DNA of 64,000 nt from NCBI RefSeq assembly GCF_016127315.1, contig NZ_CP065997.1, positions 2,976,001 to 3,040,000 on the forward strand. The letters are read 5' to 3'. Under the pieces are notes generated by a model. That model did no database searches and was not told the DNA's origin. It was given only the letters and a program-made list of their open reading frames with translations. The first letter of the stretch is position 1. Each line of letters opens with the position of its first letter. Positions 1 to 9,527 of the stretch are shown here, piece by piece. Source of the stretch: Achromobacter deleyi (GTDB taxonomy: Bacteria; Pseudomonadota; Gammaproteobacteria; Burkholderiales; Burkholderiaceae_B). The position numbers and the translations under genes were made by a program.

Positions 1-1083
1 CTGTTCGTGGCGCTGCAGCAGCGCGCCCGAGCGCAGCACGCGGCTGTTGGCGGCGTTGTAGCGGTAGGTCTCCAGGTTGCGGAAATCGCGGTCGGCGCGG
101 TAGTAGTAGAGCGTGTTCTTGAACGTGACGCCGGGCGCGGCGCGCCATTCCGTGAGCGAGCGGGCCCACAGCACCGACTGCTCGTACAGGCCGTCGTCGA
201 CGTTGTAGTTCTTGAAACGCGTGCCGCCGCGGATCTGGCCTTCGCCGCTCACCTTGCCGTTCGCGCCCACTGTCAGCGGCGTGCCCCAGTAGGGGCGGTC
301 GACGCGTTCGCGCTGGTACTCGAAGGCCCAGGTCTGGGTGACGTCGTCGCCCAGGTCGGACAGCAGCGAGGCCGCCACCTGGGTGGCGTTCGACCGTTCG
401 CCGTCGACCCAGCCGTGGCTGGCGGTGGTGTTGGCGTCGATGCGCAGGTAATGGCCGCGGCCGCCCGGCGAGCCGGCCAGCTGCTGGTTGATGCCGACCG
501 ACGCCTGGCGCGTGTCGAACGATCCCAGGCGCAACTGGCCTTCGTAGAAGGTGTCGCGTTCGGCCAGCTTGGTGACGTAGTTGATGGCGCCGCCGACCGC
601 GCCGGCGCCGAACAGGAAGGTCGAGGGGCCGCCGATGGCCTCGACCCGGTCGTAGATCCAGCTGTCGATCGGTCGCGCGGCCACCGAGTCGTATTGCACC
701 GAGATGCCGTTGAACAGCTGCGAGACCTGCCCGCCGCTGAAGCCGCGGTAGCTGACGGCGCCGGCCATGCCGGGGGGCGCGGCGTTGTTCACGCCGGGGA
801 TGCCGCGCGCGATGTCCTGGGTGTTGAGGGCGCCGCGCGCCTCGATCTGCTGGCGCGAGATGACGGTGACGGACGCGGGCGTGTCCTTGATCCGCAGGCC
901 GAGGCGGCTGCCGGTGCCGTCGATGCGCTCCAGGTTGATGGGGCCGTTGGGCGAGTCCTCGGCGCGCTCGCCTTCGACCCGGGTCGGGGCCAGGGTTTCG
1001 ATGGCGGGTTCGGCGGTCAGCGCGAACGCGGGGTTGGCCGCGCAGGCGCCGGCCAGCAGGGATGCTGCATAGGTTTTTTTCAT
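1..1083 (-). CDS. TonB-dependent receptor, N-terminal part (cut by window edge)
   Basis: Outer-membrane receptor for energised uptake of a ferric siderophore or similar ligand. The first 361 codons are present and the C-terminal barrel lies beyond base 1. The start is ATG at 1083; it opens with MKKTYAASLLAGACA, a signal peptide. A plug domain follows, with typical blocks IKDTPASVTVISRQQIEARG, then PGAVSYRGFSGGQVSQLFNG and YDRVEAIGGPSTFLFGAGA, and then the first barrel strands. It lies downstream of the DUF2946 gene on the same strand and could be cotranscribed with it. No clear Fur box is seen in 1084-1250. The ligand cannot be told from the plug alone. Confidence 0.85.
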   Translation of the reverse strand, partial: MKKTYAASLLAGACAANPAFALTAEPAIETLAPTRVEGERAEDSPNGPINLERIDGTGSRLGLRIKDTPASVTVISRQQIEARGALNTQDIARGIPGVNNAAPPGMAGAVSYRGFSGGQVSQLFNGISVQYDSVAARPIDSWIYDRVEAIGGPSTFLFGAGAVGGAINYVTKLAERDTFYEGQLRLGSFDTRQASVGINQQLAGSPGGRGHYLRIDANTTASHGWVDGERSNATQVAASLLSDLGDDVTQTWAFEYQRERVDRPYWGTPLTVGANGKVSGEGQIRGGTRFKNYNVDDGLYEQSVLWARSLTEWRAAPGVTFKNTLYYYRADRDFRNLETYRYNAANSRVLRSGALLQRHEQ

Positions 1084-1250
1084 GGTCCAGGCCGGCGGGG
1101 GCCGGCATGCACGCTCGCGCGGGCGCCGCGGTCAGGGGCGGCGAAAAGGCGCGGGCGCGGGGTCTCCAGGGCGTCGCCGCCGGAAATGGGCGGCGCGGGC
1201 TCGGGCGCGGGCGGCGGGGCGGCCGTCCACGGGGGACGGCGTCCGCGCGC

Positions 1251-1649
1251 TCAGGCCGCGGGCGGGGCGCGCGGCTGGGCCGCGTGCCAGGCGTGGAGCG
1301 GGTGCGAGGCGCGGTAGAACAGCGCCGGATAGGTGACGCCGCCGCTGGCGGGCGCCGGCAGCACGGTCAGGGACGTGGGGGGCATGCCGAGATCGCCCTG
1401 CGGATTGCGGCAGAACGGGCAGTGGTTGCTGTCGCCATGATGGGCGGCGTGGTCGCCGGCCGCGTCATCGCTTTGCACCTCGATGGTCAGGGACGAGCGG
1501 CCATCGGGGGCGCAGTAGTCCACGGTGACCTGGCGGCTGGCATTGGGCAGGTGGTTGCCATGCGCCAGCGACGGAACCAGCGACGCCCACAGGATCGCGA
1601 TCAGCGCGATCCAGGCGTAGCCGCGGTTCAGGAAGTGGGCAAGGTGCAT
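1251..1649 (-). CDS. DUF2946 family protein
   Basis: Small protein of 132 residues with an N-terminal hydrophobic segment (about residues 12-30, probably a signal anchor) and a conserved HCPFC motif near residue 77, with several His residues before it (DHAAHHGDSNH). This arrangement is typical of DUF2946 proteins, which often lie beside TonB-dependent receptors or copper genes; metal handling is plausible but unproven. It precedes the receptor gene by 167 bp on the same strand, and the short gap 1650-1708 separates it from urtE. Confidence 0.75.
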   Translation of the reverse strand: MHLAHFLNRGYAWIALIAILWASLVPSLAHGNHLPNASRQVTVDYCAPDGRSSLTIEVQSDDAAGDHAAHHGDSNHCPFCRNPQGDLGMPPTSLTVLPAPASGGVTYPALFYRASHPLHAWHAAQPRAPPAA

Positions 1650-1708
1650 GACGCAGGATTATATCGGACCCGTCCTGGCTTGCCGTCCCGCGGATACGGC
1701 ACGGCACA

Positions 1709-2407
1709 CTAGACCGAAAGATGCCGCCGCACGTCCTCGCCGTCGATGGCGGCGCGGTCGCCGCTGGCCACCACCTCGCCGCGCGACAGCACCACGAAGC
1801 GGTCGGCCAGTTCGCGGGCGAAGTCGAAGTACTGCTCGCACAGCAGGATGGCGATGTCGCCGCGCTGGCGCAGCATGTGGATGACGCGGCCGATGTCCTT
1901 GATGATGGACGGCTGGATGCCCTCGGTCGGTTCGTCCAGGATGATGAGCCTGGGCTCCGCCACCAGCGCGCGGGCGATCGCCAGCTGTTGCTGCTGGCCG
2001 CCCGACAGGTCGCCGCCGCGCCGCGCCAGCATGCTCTTGAGCACCGGGAACAGCTCGAACACTTCCTCCTTGATGCGGCGCGCGCGCGCCGCCGGCTGGG
2101 TGGCCATGCCCATCAGGATGTTCTCCTCGACCGTGAGCCGGGCGAAGATGTCGCGGCCCTGCGGCACGTAGGCCATGCCGCGCGCGGCGCGCTGGTGCGG
2201 CGCCAGGCGAGTGATGTCGGCGCCGTCGAAGGCGATGGCGCCGCGCGCCACCGGCAGCACGCCCATCACGCACTTGAGCAGCGTGGTCTTGCCGACGCCG
2301 TTGCGGCCCAGCAGCGCCAGGCATTCGCCCTGGTTCACGGCCAGCGATACACCGCGCAGGGTGTGGCTGCCGCCGTAGTACTGGTCGATGGTGTTCACGT
2401 TCAGCAT
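1709..2407 (-). CDS. urtE: Urea ABC transporter ATP-binding subunit UrtE
   Basis: One of two cytoplasmic ATPases that power the urea importer. It has 232 residues. The Walker A motif GRNGVGKTT is at about residues 34-42, the ABC signature LSGGQ at 134-138 and Walker B LIILDEP at 154-160, followed by TEGIQPS. The sequence is of the LivF/UrtE type. It starts 1 bp after the urtD stop, so the two are cotranscribed and probably translationally coupled. It is the last gene of urtABCDE. Confidence 0.95.
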   Translation of the reverse strand: MLNVNTIDQYYGGSHTLRGVSLAVNQGECLALLGRNGVGKTTLLKCVMGVLPVARGAIAFDGADITRLAPHQRAARGMAYVPQGRDIFARLTVEENILMGMATQPAARARRIKEEVFELFPVLKSMLARRGGDLSGGQQQQLAIARALVAEPRLIILDEPTEGIQPSIIKDIGRVIHMLRQRGDIAILLCEQYFDFARELADRFVVLSRGEVVASGDRAAIDGEDVRRHLSV

Positions 2408-2408
2408 G

Positions 2409-3244
<836 letters not shown>

Positions 3245-3248
<4 letters not shown>

Positions 3249-4372
3249 GCGCGTCGCTCCTGGTAGCGGGCGGCCAGGCGCCGGGCCAGGCCGACGATGC
3301 CGGTGGGCAGGAAAAGGGTCACCAGCACGAAGATCAGGCCCAGCGCGTACAGCCAGAATTCGGGCAGCACGCTGGTGAACCAGGTCTTCAAGCCGTTCAC
3401 GGCGCCGGCGCCGATGATGGGGCCGATCAGCGTGCCGCGGCCGCCGGTGGCCACCCAGATCACCATCTCGATGGAGTTCTCGGTGGACATCTCGCTGGGG
3501 TTGATGATGCCGACCTGCGGCACGTACAGCGCGCCGGCGATGCCGCACAGCACGGCCGACAGCGTCCACACGAACAGCTTGAAGCCGAGCGGGTCGTAGC
3601 CGATGAAGCGCAGCCGGCTCTCGGCGTCGCGCACCGCCGTCAGCACCCGGCCCAGCTTGGACTGGGTGACGGCGCGCGCCAGCACCAGCGCGCCGGCCAG
3701 CGCCGCCAGCGTGATCCAGTACAACGCGGCGCGGGTGCCGGGCGCGGTGATGTCGAAGCCCAGGATGCGCTTGAAATCGGTGAAGCCGTTGTTGCCGCCA
3801 AAGCCCGTGTCGTTGCGGAAGAACAGCAGCATCGCCGCGAAGGTCAGCGCCTGCGTGATGATGGAGAAATACACGCCCTTGATGCGCGAGCGGAAGGCGA
3901 AGTAGCCGAACACGAAGGCCAGCGCGCCCGGCACCAGCACCACCAGCAGCATGGCGTAGGCGAAGTGGTCGGTGAACGCCCAGTACCAGGGGTAGTCCTT
4001 CCAGTCCAGGAACACCATGAAGTCCGGCAGCCGGCTCTGGTAGACGCCATCCTGGCCGATGGCGCGCATCAGGTACATGCCGTGGGCGTAGCCGCCCAGC
4101 GCGAAGAACAGGCCGTGGCCCAGCGACAGGATGCCGGCGTAGCCCCAGACCAGGTCCAGCGCCAGCGCCGCCAGGGCGTAGCACATGAACTTGCCCAGCA
4201 GCGCCACCGCGTAGGCCGAGATGTGCAGCGGATGGCCGGCGGGAAACGCCAGGTTCAGCAGCGGCGCCAGCGCCAGCAGCAGCACGCCCGCGCCCAGCGC
4301 GGCCCAGGCGCGGCCATTGAACAGCGGACGGCGCGCCAGCAGGTTGAGATCGGTCAGCGCGGTCTGCTTCAT
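3245..4372 (-). CDS. urtC: Urea ABC transporter permease UrtC
   Basis: Membrane permease of the branched-chain amino acid/urea type (LivM-like), 375 residues. Hydrophobic segments run throughout; the family loop containing GYAGILSLGHGLFFALGGYA is at about residues 74-93, and a later block GGRGTLIGPIIGAGAVNGL is present. It forms the channel with UrtB. The ATG at 4372 overlaps the urtB stop by 4 bp, and the gene in turn overlaps urtD by 4 bp. Confidence 0.95.
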
Positions 4373-6000
4373 TCGACGCTCCGGCCGCGCGGGGCGAACA
4401 GGCCTTGCGGCCGCTTCTGCACGAAAAGCACGATGAGCACCAGGATGGTGATCTTGGCCATGACCGCTCCCGCGTAGGGCTCCAGGAATTTGTTGACGCC
4501 GCCCAGGCCGAGCGCGGCGATGACGGTGCCGGCCAGCTGGCCGACGCCGCCCAGCACCACCACCATGAAGGAATCGACGATGTAGCCGCGGCCCAGGTCC
4601 GGGCCCACGTTGCCCAGCTGCGACAGCGCCACGCCGGCCAGCCCGGCGATGCCCGAGCCCAGCCCGAACGCCAGCATGTCGACGCGGCCGGTGGGCACGC
4701 CGACGCAATCGGCCATGCGCCGGTTCTGCGTGATGGCGCGCACGAACAGGCCGAGCCGCGTGTGGTTCAGCAGCGCCCACACCAGGAACACCACGAACAG
4801 CGCGAAGCCGATGATGACCAGCCGGTTGTAGGTCAGCACCAGGCCGCCCAGCACGGTGACGCCGCCCGACATCCAGCTGGGGTTGCCCACTTCCACGTTC
4901 TGCGCGCCGAACAGCGTGCGCACGCCCTGCATCAGCATCAGGCTGATGCCCCAGGTGGCCAGCAGCGTTTCCAGCGGCCGGCCGTAGAGCCAGCGGATCA
5001 CGGTGCGTTCCAGCGCCATGCCGACCAGCGCGGTGACCACGAAGGCCAGCGGCAGCGCCGCCGCCACGTACCAGTCGAGCCAGCCCGGCAGCCAGGCGCG
5101 GAACGCCGTCTGCACCAGGTAGGTGACGTAGGCGCCGATCATCAGCAGCTCGCCGTGCGCCATGTTGATGACGCCCATGAGGCCGAAGGTGATGGCCAGC
5201 CCCAGCGCCGCCAGCAGCAGCACGCTGCCCAGGCTGAGGCCGTAGTACAGGTTGCCGGCCCACTCGATGGTGGCCAGGTGGCGGTCGATGCGCTTGAGCG
5301 CGTTGGCGGCCGCCTCGCGCACGCCGGCGTCGGGTTCGGCGTAGACGCCGTCCTGCTGTTGCGTCAGCGCCGCCAGGGTCGGCCGGAAGGCGGCGTTGTC
5401 GGTGCGGCCGAGCAGATCCACCGCATGTCGGCGCACCGCGGGGTCGGCGCTCTTGAGTTCGAGATTGGCCTGCGCGATCTCCAGCGCGGCGCGCACGGCC
5501 GCGTCCTTTTCGGCGGCCAGCGCCTTTTCCAGCAGCGGCAGGCGCGCCGGATCGCCGGTCTGCTGCAGGCGGCGGGCCGCGGCCAGCCGTTCCTGCGGGT
5601 TGTCGGAGAACAGGCGCGAGCCGGCCAGCGCCGCCTCGATCGCGCGCCGCAGCCGGTTGTTGATGCCGATGCCGGCGGCATCGGCCGGCATCGGCAGGGC
5701 CGTGCCGGTGGCCGGATCGGTGGCCTGGCCCTTGCCGTCGCCGATCAGCACGCGGCCGTCCGGCAGCGCATACAGCTGGTCATTGCCCAGCGCCTGCAGC
5801 ACCGCGGCCGCGCCCGGGCCGGGCTGCTGGCCCAGGGCGGCGATGGCTTGCAGGCGGGCGTCGGTGTCGTCGCCGGCCAGCGGCGCCAGCAGCGCCGGGT
5901 CCACGCCGGGCGTGGCCGCGTGAACGGCCAGCGCCGGCAGGGCCAGCAGCCATGCCAAGAGGAGATGACGCAGGAATTTCGCGATGACCGCATTCAGCAT
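4369..6000 (-). CDS. urtB: Urea ABC transporter permease UrtB
   Basis: LivH-like permease of 543 residues. It has a signal peptide (residues 1-28, ending AVHA), then an extracytoplasmic helical region of about 200 residues rich in Ala/Leu with HEAT-like repeats, then the permease domain beginning near residue 250 (LGLAITFGLMGVINMAHGEL). Such an N-terminal extension is usual for UrtB and separates it from amino acid permeases. The gap to urtA is 21 bp. Confidence 0.95.
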   Translation of the reverse strand: MLNAVIAKFLRHLLLAWLLALPALAVHAATPGVDPALLAPLAGDDTDARLQAIAALGQQPGPGAAAVLQALGNDQLYALPDGRVLIGDGKGQATDPATGTALPMPADAAGIGINNRLRRAIEAALAGSRLFSDNPQERLAAARRLQQTGDPARLPLLEKALAAEKDAAVRAALEIAQANLELKSADPAVRRHAVDLLGRTDNAAFRPTLAALTQQQDGVYAEPDAGVREAAANALKRIDRHLATIEWAGNLYYGLSLGSVLLLAALGLAITFGLMGVINMAHGELLMIGAYVTYLVQTAFRAWLPGWLDWYVAAALPLAFVVTALVGMALERTVIRWLYGRPLETLLATWGISLMLMQGVRTLFGAQNVEVGNPSWMSGGVTVLGGLVLTYNRLVIIGFALFVVFLVWALLNHTRLGLFVRAITQNRRMADCVGVPTGRVDMLAFGLGSGIAGLAGVALSQLGNVGPDLGRGYIVDSFMVVVLGGVGQLAGTVIAALGLGGVNKFLEPYAGAVMAKITILVLIVLFVQKRPQGLFAPRGRSVE

Positions 6001-6021
6001 GGCTGCGCTTCCGGTTCCGGT

Positions 6022-7275
6022 TCAGAGACCTTGCTTGCTTTCGTTGCCCGGGATGTACGGGCTCCACGGTTGCGCGCGGATCGGGCCCTTGCTCTTCCAG
6101 ACCACGTTGAACTGGCCGTCCGCCTTGATCTCGCCGATATAGACCGGCTTGTGCAGGTGGTGGTTGGTCTTGTCCATCTCGATCGAGAAGCCGCTCGGCG
6201 AGTTGAACTTCTGGCCGCCCATGGCCGCGATCACCTTGTCGACGTCGGTGGTCTTGGCCTGCTCGACCGCCTGCTTCCACATGTGGATGCCGATGTAGGT
6301 GGCCTCCATCGGGTCGTTGGTGACCACGGTGTTGGCGTTGGGCAGGTTCTTGGCCTTGGCGTAGGCCTTCCACTTCTTGATGAATTCTTCGTTGACCGGG
6401 TTCTTGATCGACTCGAAGTAGTTCCAGGCGGCCAGGTGGCCCACCAGCGGCTTGGCGTCGACGCCGCGCAGTTCTTCCTCGCCCACCGAGAACGCCACCA
6501 CCGGCACGTCGGTGGCCTTCAGGCCGGCGTTGCCCAGTTCCTTGTAGAACGGCACGTTGGAGTCGCCGTTGATGGTGGAGATGACGGCGGTCTTGCCGCC
6601 GGCGGCGAACTTCTTGATGTTGGCGACGATGGTCTGGTAGTCGGAATGGCCGAACGGGGTGTAGACCTCGTCGATGTCGCTGTCCTTCACGCCCTTGGAG
6701 TGCAGGAAGGCGCGCAGGATCTTGTTGGTGGTGCGCGGGTACACATAGTCGGTGCCCAGCAGCACGAAGCGCTTGGCGCCGCCGCCGTCTTCGCTCATCA
6801 GGTATTCCACGGCGGGAATGGCCTGCTGGTTGGGCGCGGCGCCGGTGTAGAACACGTTCTTCTCCAGCTCCTCGCCTTCGTATTGCACCGGGTAGAACAG
6901 CAGGCCGTTCAGTTCCTTGAACACCGGCAGCACCGACTTGCGCGACACCGAGGTCCAGCAGCCGAACACCACCGCCACCTTGTCCTGCGACAGCAGCTGG
7001 CGCGACTTCTCGGCGAACAGCGGCCAGTTCGAGGCCGGGTCGACCACCACCGCTTCGAGCTTCTTGCCCATCACGCCGCCGTTGGCGTTGATCTCGTCGA
7101 TGGTCATCAGGGCCACGTCCTTGAGCGACGTCTCCGAGATGGCCATGGTGCCCGACAGCGAATGCAGGATGCCGACCTTGATGGTGTCTTCGGCGGCGAA
7201 CAGTTGCGGCGTCCAGCCCGACATGGCCAATAGGCTCGCGGCGGTCAATTGCTTGAGGACTAGTCTGCGTTTCAT
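6022..7275 (-). CDS. urtA: Urea ABC transporter substrate-binding protein UrtA
   Basis: Periplasmic urea receptor of 417 residues. The N terminus MKRRLVLKQL followed by a hydrophobic run and LFA-AED is a secretion signal with a twin-arginine look. The mature part has the Leu/Ile/Val-binding fold with typical UrtA blocks VGILHSLSGTMAISE, FGCWTSVSRKSVLPVF and TNDPMEATYIGIHMWKQA. The start at 7275 has an AGGAG ribosome site. It is the first gene of urtABCDE and is preceded by a predicted sigma-54 promoter at 7397-7412. Confidence 0.96.
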   Translation of the reverse strand: MKRRLVLKQLTAASLLAMSGWTPQLFAAEDTIKVGILHSLSGTMAISETSLKDVALMTIDEINANGGVMGKKLEAVVVDPASNWPLFAEKSRQLLSQDKVAVVFGCWTSVSRKSVLPVFKELNGLLFYPVQYEGEELEKNVFYTGAAPNQQAIPAVEYLMSEDGGGAKRFVLLGTDYVYPRTTNKILRAFLHSKGVKDSDIDEVYTPFGHSDYQTIVANIKKFAAGGKTAVISTINGDSNVPFYKELGNAGLKATDVPVVAFSVGEEELRGVDAKPLVGHLAAWNYFESIKNPVNEEFIKKWKAYAKAKNLPNANTVVTNDPMEATYIGIHMWKQAVEQAKTTDVDKVIAAMGGQKFNSPSGFSIEMDKTNHHLHKPVYIGEIKADGQFNVVWKSKGPIRAQPWSPYIPGNESKQGL

Positions 7276-7396
7276 GGTGACTCCTGGATGGGAAGAAGCC
7301 GGCGGCGCCGGCGATAACGGTCTCAAAGCCTGGGACTGCATCCAACTACCTCTGCGCGCGGCCCTGCCGGAGCAAGGGCGTGACCAGGACTCAAAA

Positions 7397-7412
7397 GCAA
7401 AAGGCGTGCCAA
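7397..7412 (-). promoter_or_regulatory. Predicted sigma-54 promoter of urtABCDE
   Basis: On the minus strand the sequence reads TTGGCACG-CCTT-TTGC, a full match to the sigma-54 consensus YTGGCACG-N4-TTGC. The -24 GG is at 7410-7409 and the -12 GC at 7398-7397, with the correct 10-base spacing. Transcription would begin near 7385, giving a leader of about 110 nt before urtA. The pairing with nitrogen-scavenging genes is what is expected for NtrC control. Confidence 0.7.
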
Positions 7413-7511
7413 CCGCGGCGCGAGTACGGCGCGCTGTATTGAGCGATAGGGAAACAGGCGGTTCGGCGGCGGCGCGGCGGCCGCGTCGGCGCGGTTCAAT
7501 CTGGTGCCGCG

Positions 7512-7528
7512 TGCACAAAACCGGTGCG
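7512..7528. promoter_or_regulatory. NtrC-like enhancer site between the two sigma-54 promoters
   Basis: TGCACA-AAACC-GGTGCG has the 6-5-6 layout of NtrC sites (such as TGCACT-N5-GGTGCA) with one mismatch in the last half-site base. A further GGTGC half site lies just upstream at 7503-7507. The site is about 115-130 bases from the predicted plus-strand start and about 127-143 from the minus-strand start, a normal enhancer distance for both. The rest of the 393-bp gap 7276-7668 holds the two promoters and the GntR palindrome; no small gene is seen. Confidence 0.5.
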
Positions 7529-7615
7529 GTCATTGCCCGCTGTGGGTGCGCGAACGCGGCGCGCGCGGTGGCGGCTGGCGGGGCGCCCAGGGCGGGGAAG
7601 GGGGCGCGGCGCACA

Positions 7616-7632
7616 TGGCACGCGTATTGCTT
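7616..7632 (+). promoter_or_regulatory. Predicted sigma-54 promoter of the urea amidolyase operon
   Basis: TGGCACG-CGTA-TTGCTT matches the sigma-54 core, with GG at 7617-7618 and GC at 7629-7630 in the correct spacing. The start would fall near 7642, directly in front of the GntR-type palindrome and about 27 bases upstream of the allophanate hydrolase ATG. With 7397-7412 this makes a divergent sigma-54 pair. Confidence 0.7.
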
Positions 7633-7643
7633 GGGAATCCGTA

Positions 7644-7655
7644 CTTGTATACAAG
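7644..7655. promoter_or_regulatory. Putative GntR/FadR-family operator
   Basis: CTTGTATACAAG is a perfect 12-bp palindrome. It fits the TNGT-(N)-ACNA pattern of FadR-subfamily (FCD domain) GntR regulators. It sits at the predicted transcription start of the urea amidolyase operon, where a bound regulator would block initiation or elongation. The last gene of that operon encodes an FCD-type GntR protein, the obvious candidate to bind here. The assignment is by pattern and context only. Confidence 0.55.
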
Positions 7656-7668
7656 AGAGGATTCCAGC

Positions 7669-9501
7669 ATGAATGCCGTAGCAACGCAGAAGGGCCCCAT
7701 CGGTTGGACGATCGCGCAATGGCTGTCGGCCTATGACGCCGACGGGGCCACGCCCGAAACGCTGTTGCTGCCGCTGGCCGCCGCGCCGGGCGACGCCGCC
7801 GACAACGCCTGGATCACGCGGGTCGACGCGCCGGTGCTGGCGCGCCAGCTCGACGACCTGCGCCTGCTGCTGGCCGCCGCCGGCGGCGACCGCGCCCGCC
7901 TGCCGCTGTACGGCGTGCCGTTCGCCATCAAGGACAACATCGACGCGGCCGGCTGGCCGACCACGGCGGCCTGCCCCGCGTTCGCCTACACGCCGGACGA
8001 AGACGCGACCGTGGTGCGGCGCCTGCGCGCGGCCGGCGCCATCCTGATCGGCAAGACCAACCTCGACCAGTTCGCCACGGGCCTGGTCGGCACCCGCTCG
8101 CCGCACGGCGCGGTGGCCAACAGCTTCAACCCCGACTACATCAGCGGCGGCTCCAGCTCGGGGTCGGCCTCGGTGGTGGCGCGCGGGCTGGTGGCGTTTT
8201 CGCTGGGCACCGACACCGCGGGCTCGGGCCGGGTGCCGGCGGGCTTCAACAACATCGTCGGCCTCAAGCCGACCAAGGGCTGGCTCAGCACCGCGGGCGT
8301 GGTGCCGGCCTGCCGCACGCAGGACTGCGTGTCGATCTTCGCGCTGACGGTGGACGACGCCGAGCGCGTGGCCGGCATCGCCGGCGGCTATGACGAGCAT
8401 GATCCCTATTCGCGCGCGCAGCCGGCCGGCGCCGCCGCGCCCTGGCCCGCCACGCCGCGGCTGGCCGTGCCCGACCGGCTGGAGTTCTTCGGCGACGCCC
8501 AGGCCGCCGCCGCGTTCGAGGCCGCGGTGCAGGCGCTCAAGGCCGGCGGCGCCGAGGTCCAGGCCATCGACTTCGCGCCGTATGCCGAGCTGGCGGCGCT
8601 GCTGTACCAGGGGCCGTGGGTGGCCGAGCGTTTCGCCGCGGTCGAGGCGCTGTGGCGCGACAAGCCCGAGGCCATCCACCCGGTGGTGCGCGGCATCGTC
8701 GAGGGCGCGGCCAACTACGACGCGCTCGACGCCTTCAAGGCCGAGTACCGCCGCGCCGAACTGACGCGCCGCATCCACCAGTCGCTGCAAGGCTTCGACG
8801 CGCTGGTGGTGCCGACCTCGCCGTCGATCTACACCATCGCGCAGTTGCAGGCCGACCCGGTGCGGCTCAATACGCAACTGGGCATCTACACCAACTTCGC
8901 CAACCTGGCCGACCTGTCGGCGCTGGCGCTGCCGGCCGGCATGCGCGGCGACGGCCTGCCGGCCGGCATCACGCTGATCGGCATGGCGTGGCAGGACCGC
9001 GCGCTGGCGCGTTTCGGCCGCCAATGGCAGGCGCAGCGCGGGCTGCCGCTGGGCGCCACGGGCCAGCCGCTGCCGCCGATGGGGCCGCCCGCCGCCGACC
9101 CGGAACTGCTGCGCGTGGCCGTGGTGGGCGCGCACCTGACCGGCATGCCCCTGAACCATCAACTGACCTCGCGCCGCGCGGTGCTGGTGGAAAAGACCCG
9201 CACCGCCGCCGACTACCGGCTCTACGCGCTGGCCAACACCACGCCGCCCAAGCCGGGCCTGGTGAAGTCCGACAGCGGCGCGCCGATCGAGGTGGAGCTG
9301 TGGGACATCCCGCTGGCGGCGTTCGGCGCCTTCGTGGCCGAGATCCCCGCGCCGCTGGGCATCGGCACGCTGACGCTGCATGACGGCCGCCAGGTCAAGG
9401 GTTTCATCTGCGAGCCGCGCGGCCTGGCCGGCGCCCGCGACATCACCGCCTTCGGCGGCTGGCGCGCCTACCTCGCCAGCCTGAACGCCACCCCCCGCTA
9501 A
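7669..9501 (+). CDS. atzF: Allophanate hydrolase
   Basis: Second enzyme of the urea amidolyase route; it hydrolyses allophanate (urea-1-carboxylate) to ammonia and CO2. It has 610 residues: an amidase-signature domain (about 1-450), then the C-terminal domain usual for AtzF/DUR1,2. The Ser-cisSer-Lys triad is visible: Lys88 in FAIKDNID, the GGSSSGS loop at 160-166, and the nucleophile Ser186 in DTAGSGRVPAG. The ATG at 7669 follows AGAGAGG, and the upstream in-frame extension has no family similarity. The stop overlaps the next frame at 9501. It is the first gene of the operon with urea carboxylase. Confidence 0.95.
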   Translation: MNAVATQKGPIGWTIAQWLSAYDADGATPETLLLPLAAAPGDAADNAWITRVDAPVLARQLDDLRLLLAAAGGDRARLPLYGVPFAIKDNIDAAGWPTTAACPAFAYTPDEDATVVRRLRAAGAILIGKTNLDQFATGLVGTRSPHGAVANSFNPDYISGGSSSGSASVVARGLVAFSLGTDTAGSGRVPAGFNNIVGLKPTKGWLSTAGVVPACRTQDCVSIFALTVDDAERVAGIAGGYDEHDPYSRAQPAGAAAPWPATPRLAVPDRLEFFGDAQAAAAFEAAVQALKAGGAEVQAIDFAPYAELAALLYQGPWVAERFAAVEALWRDKPEAIHPVVRGIVEGAANYDALDAFKAEYRRAELTRRIHQSLQGFDALVVPTSPSIYTIAQLQADPVRLNTQLGIYTNFANLADLSALALPAGMRGDGLPAGITLIGMAWQDRALARFGRQWQAQRGLPLGATGQPLPPMGPPAADPELLRVAVVGAHLTGMPLNHQLTSRRAVLVEKTRTAADYRLYALANTTPPKPGLVKSDSGAPIEVELWDIPLAAFGAFVAEIPAPLGIGTLTLHDGRQVKGFICEPRGLAGARDITAFGGWRAYLASLNATPR

Positions 9502-9527
9502 TGCCAATCGCCCCTGGGAGCCGAACC

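Noticed and set aside
1084..1250. Fur box for the TonB-dependent receptor
   Set aside because: No GATAAT-like repeats are present in the region.
7276..7668. Guanidine (ykkC) riboswitch upstream of urea carboxylase
   Set aside because: Such riboswitches often precede guanidine carboxylase operons, but the leader here is under 30 nt from the predicted start and no matching structure is seen.
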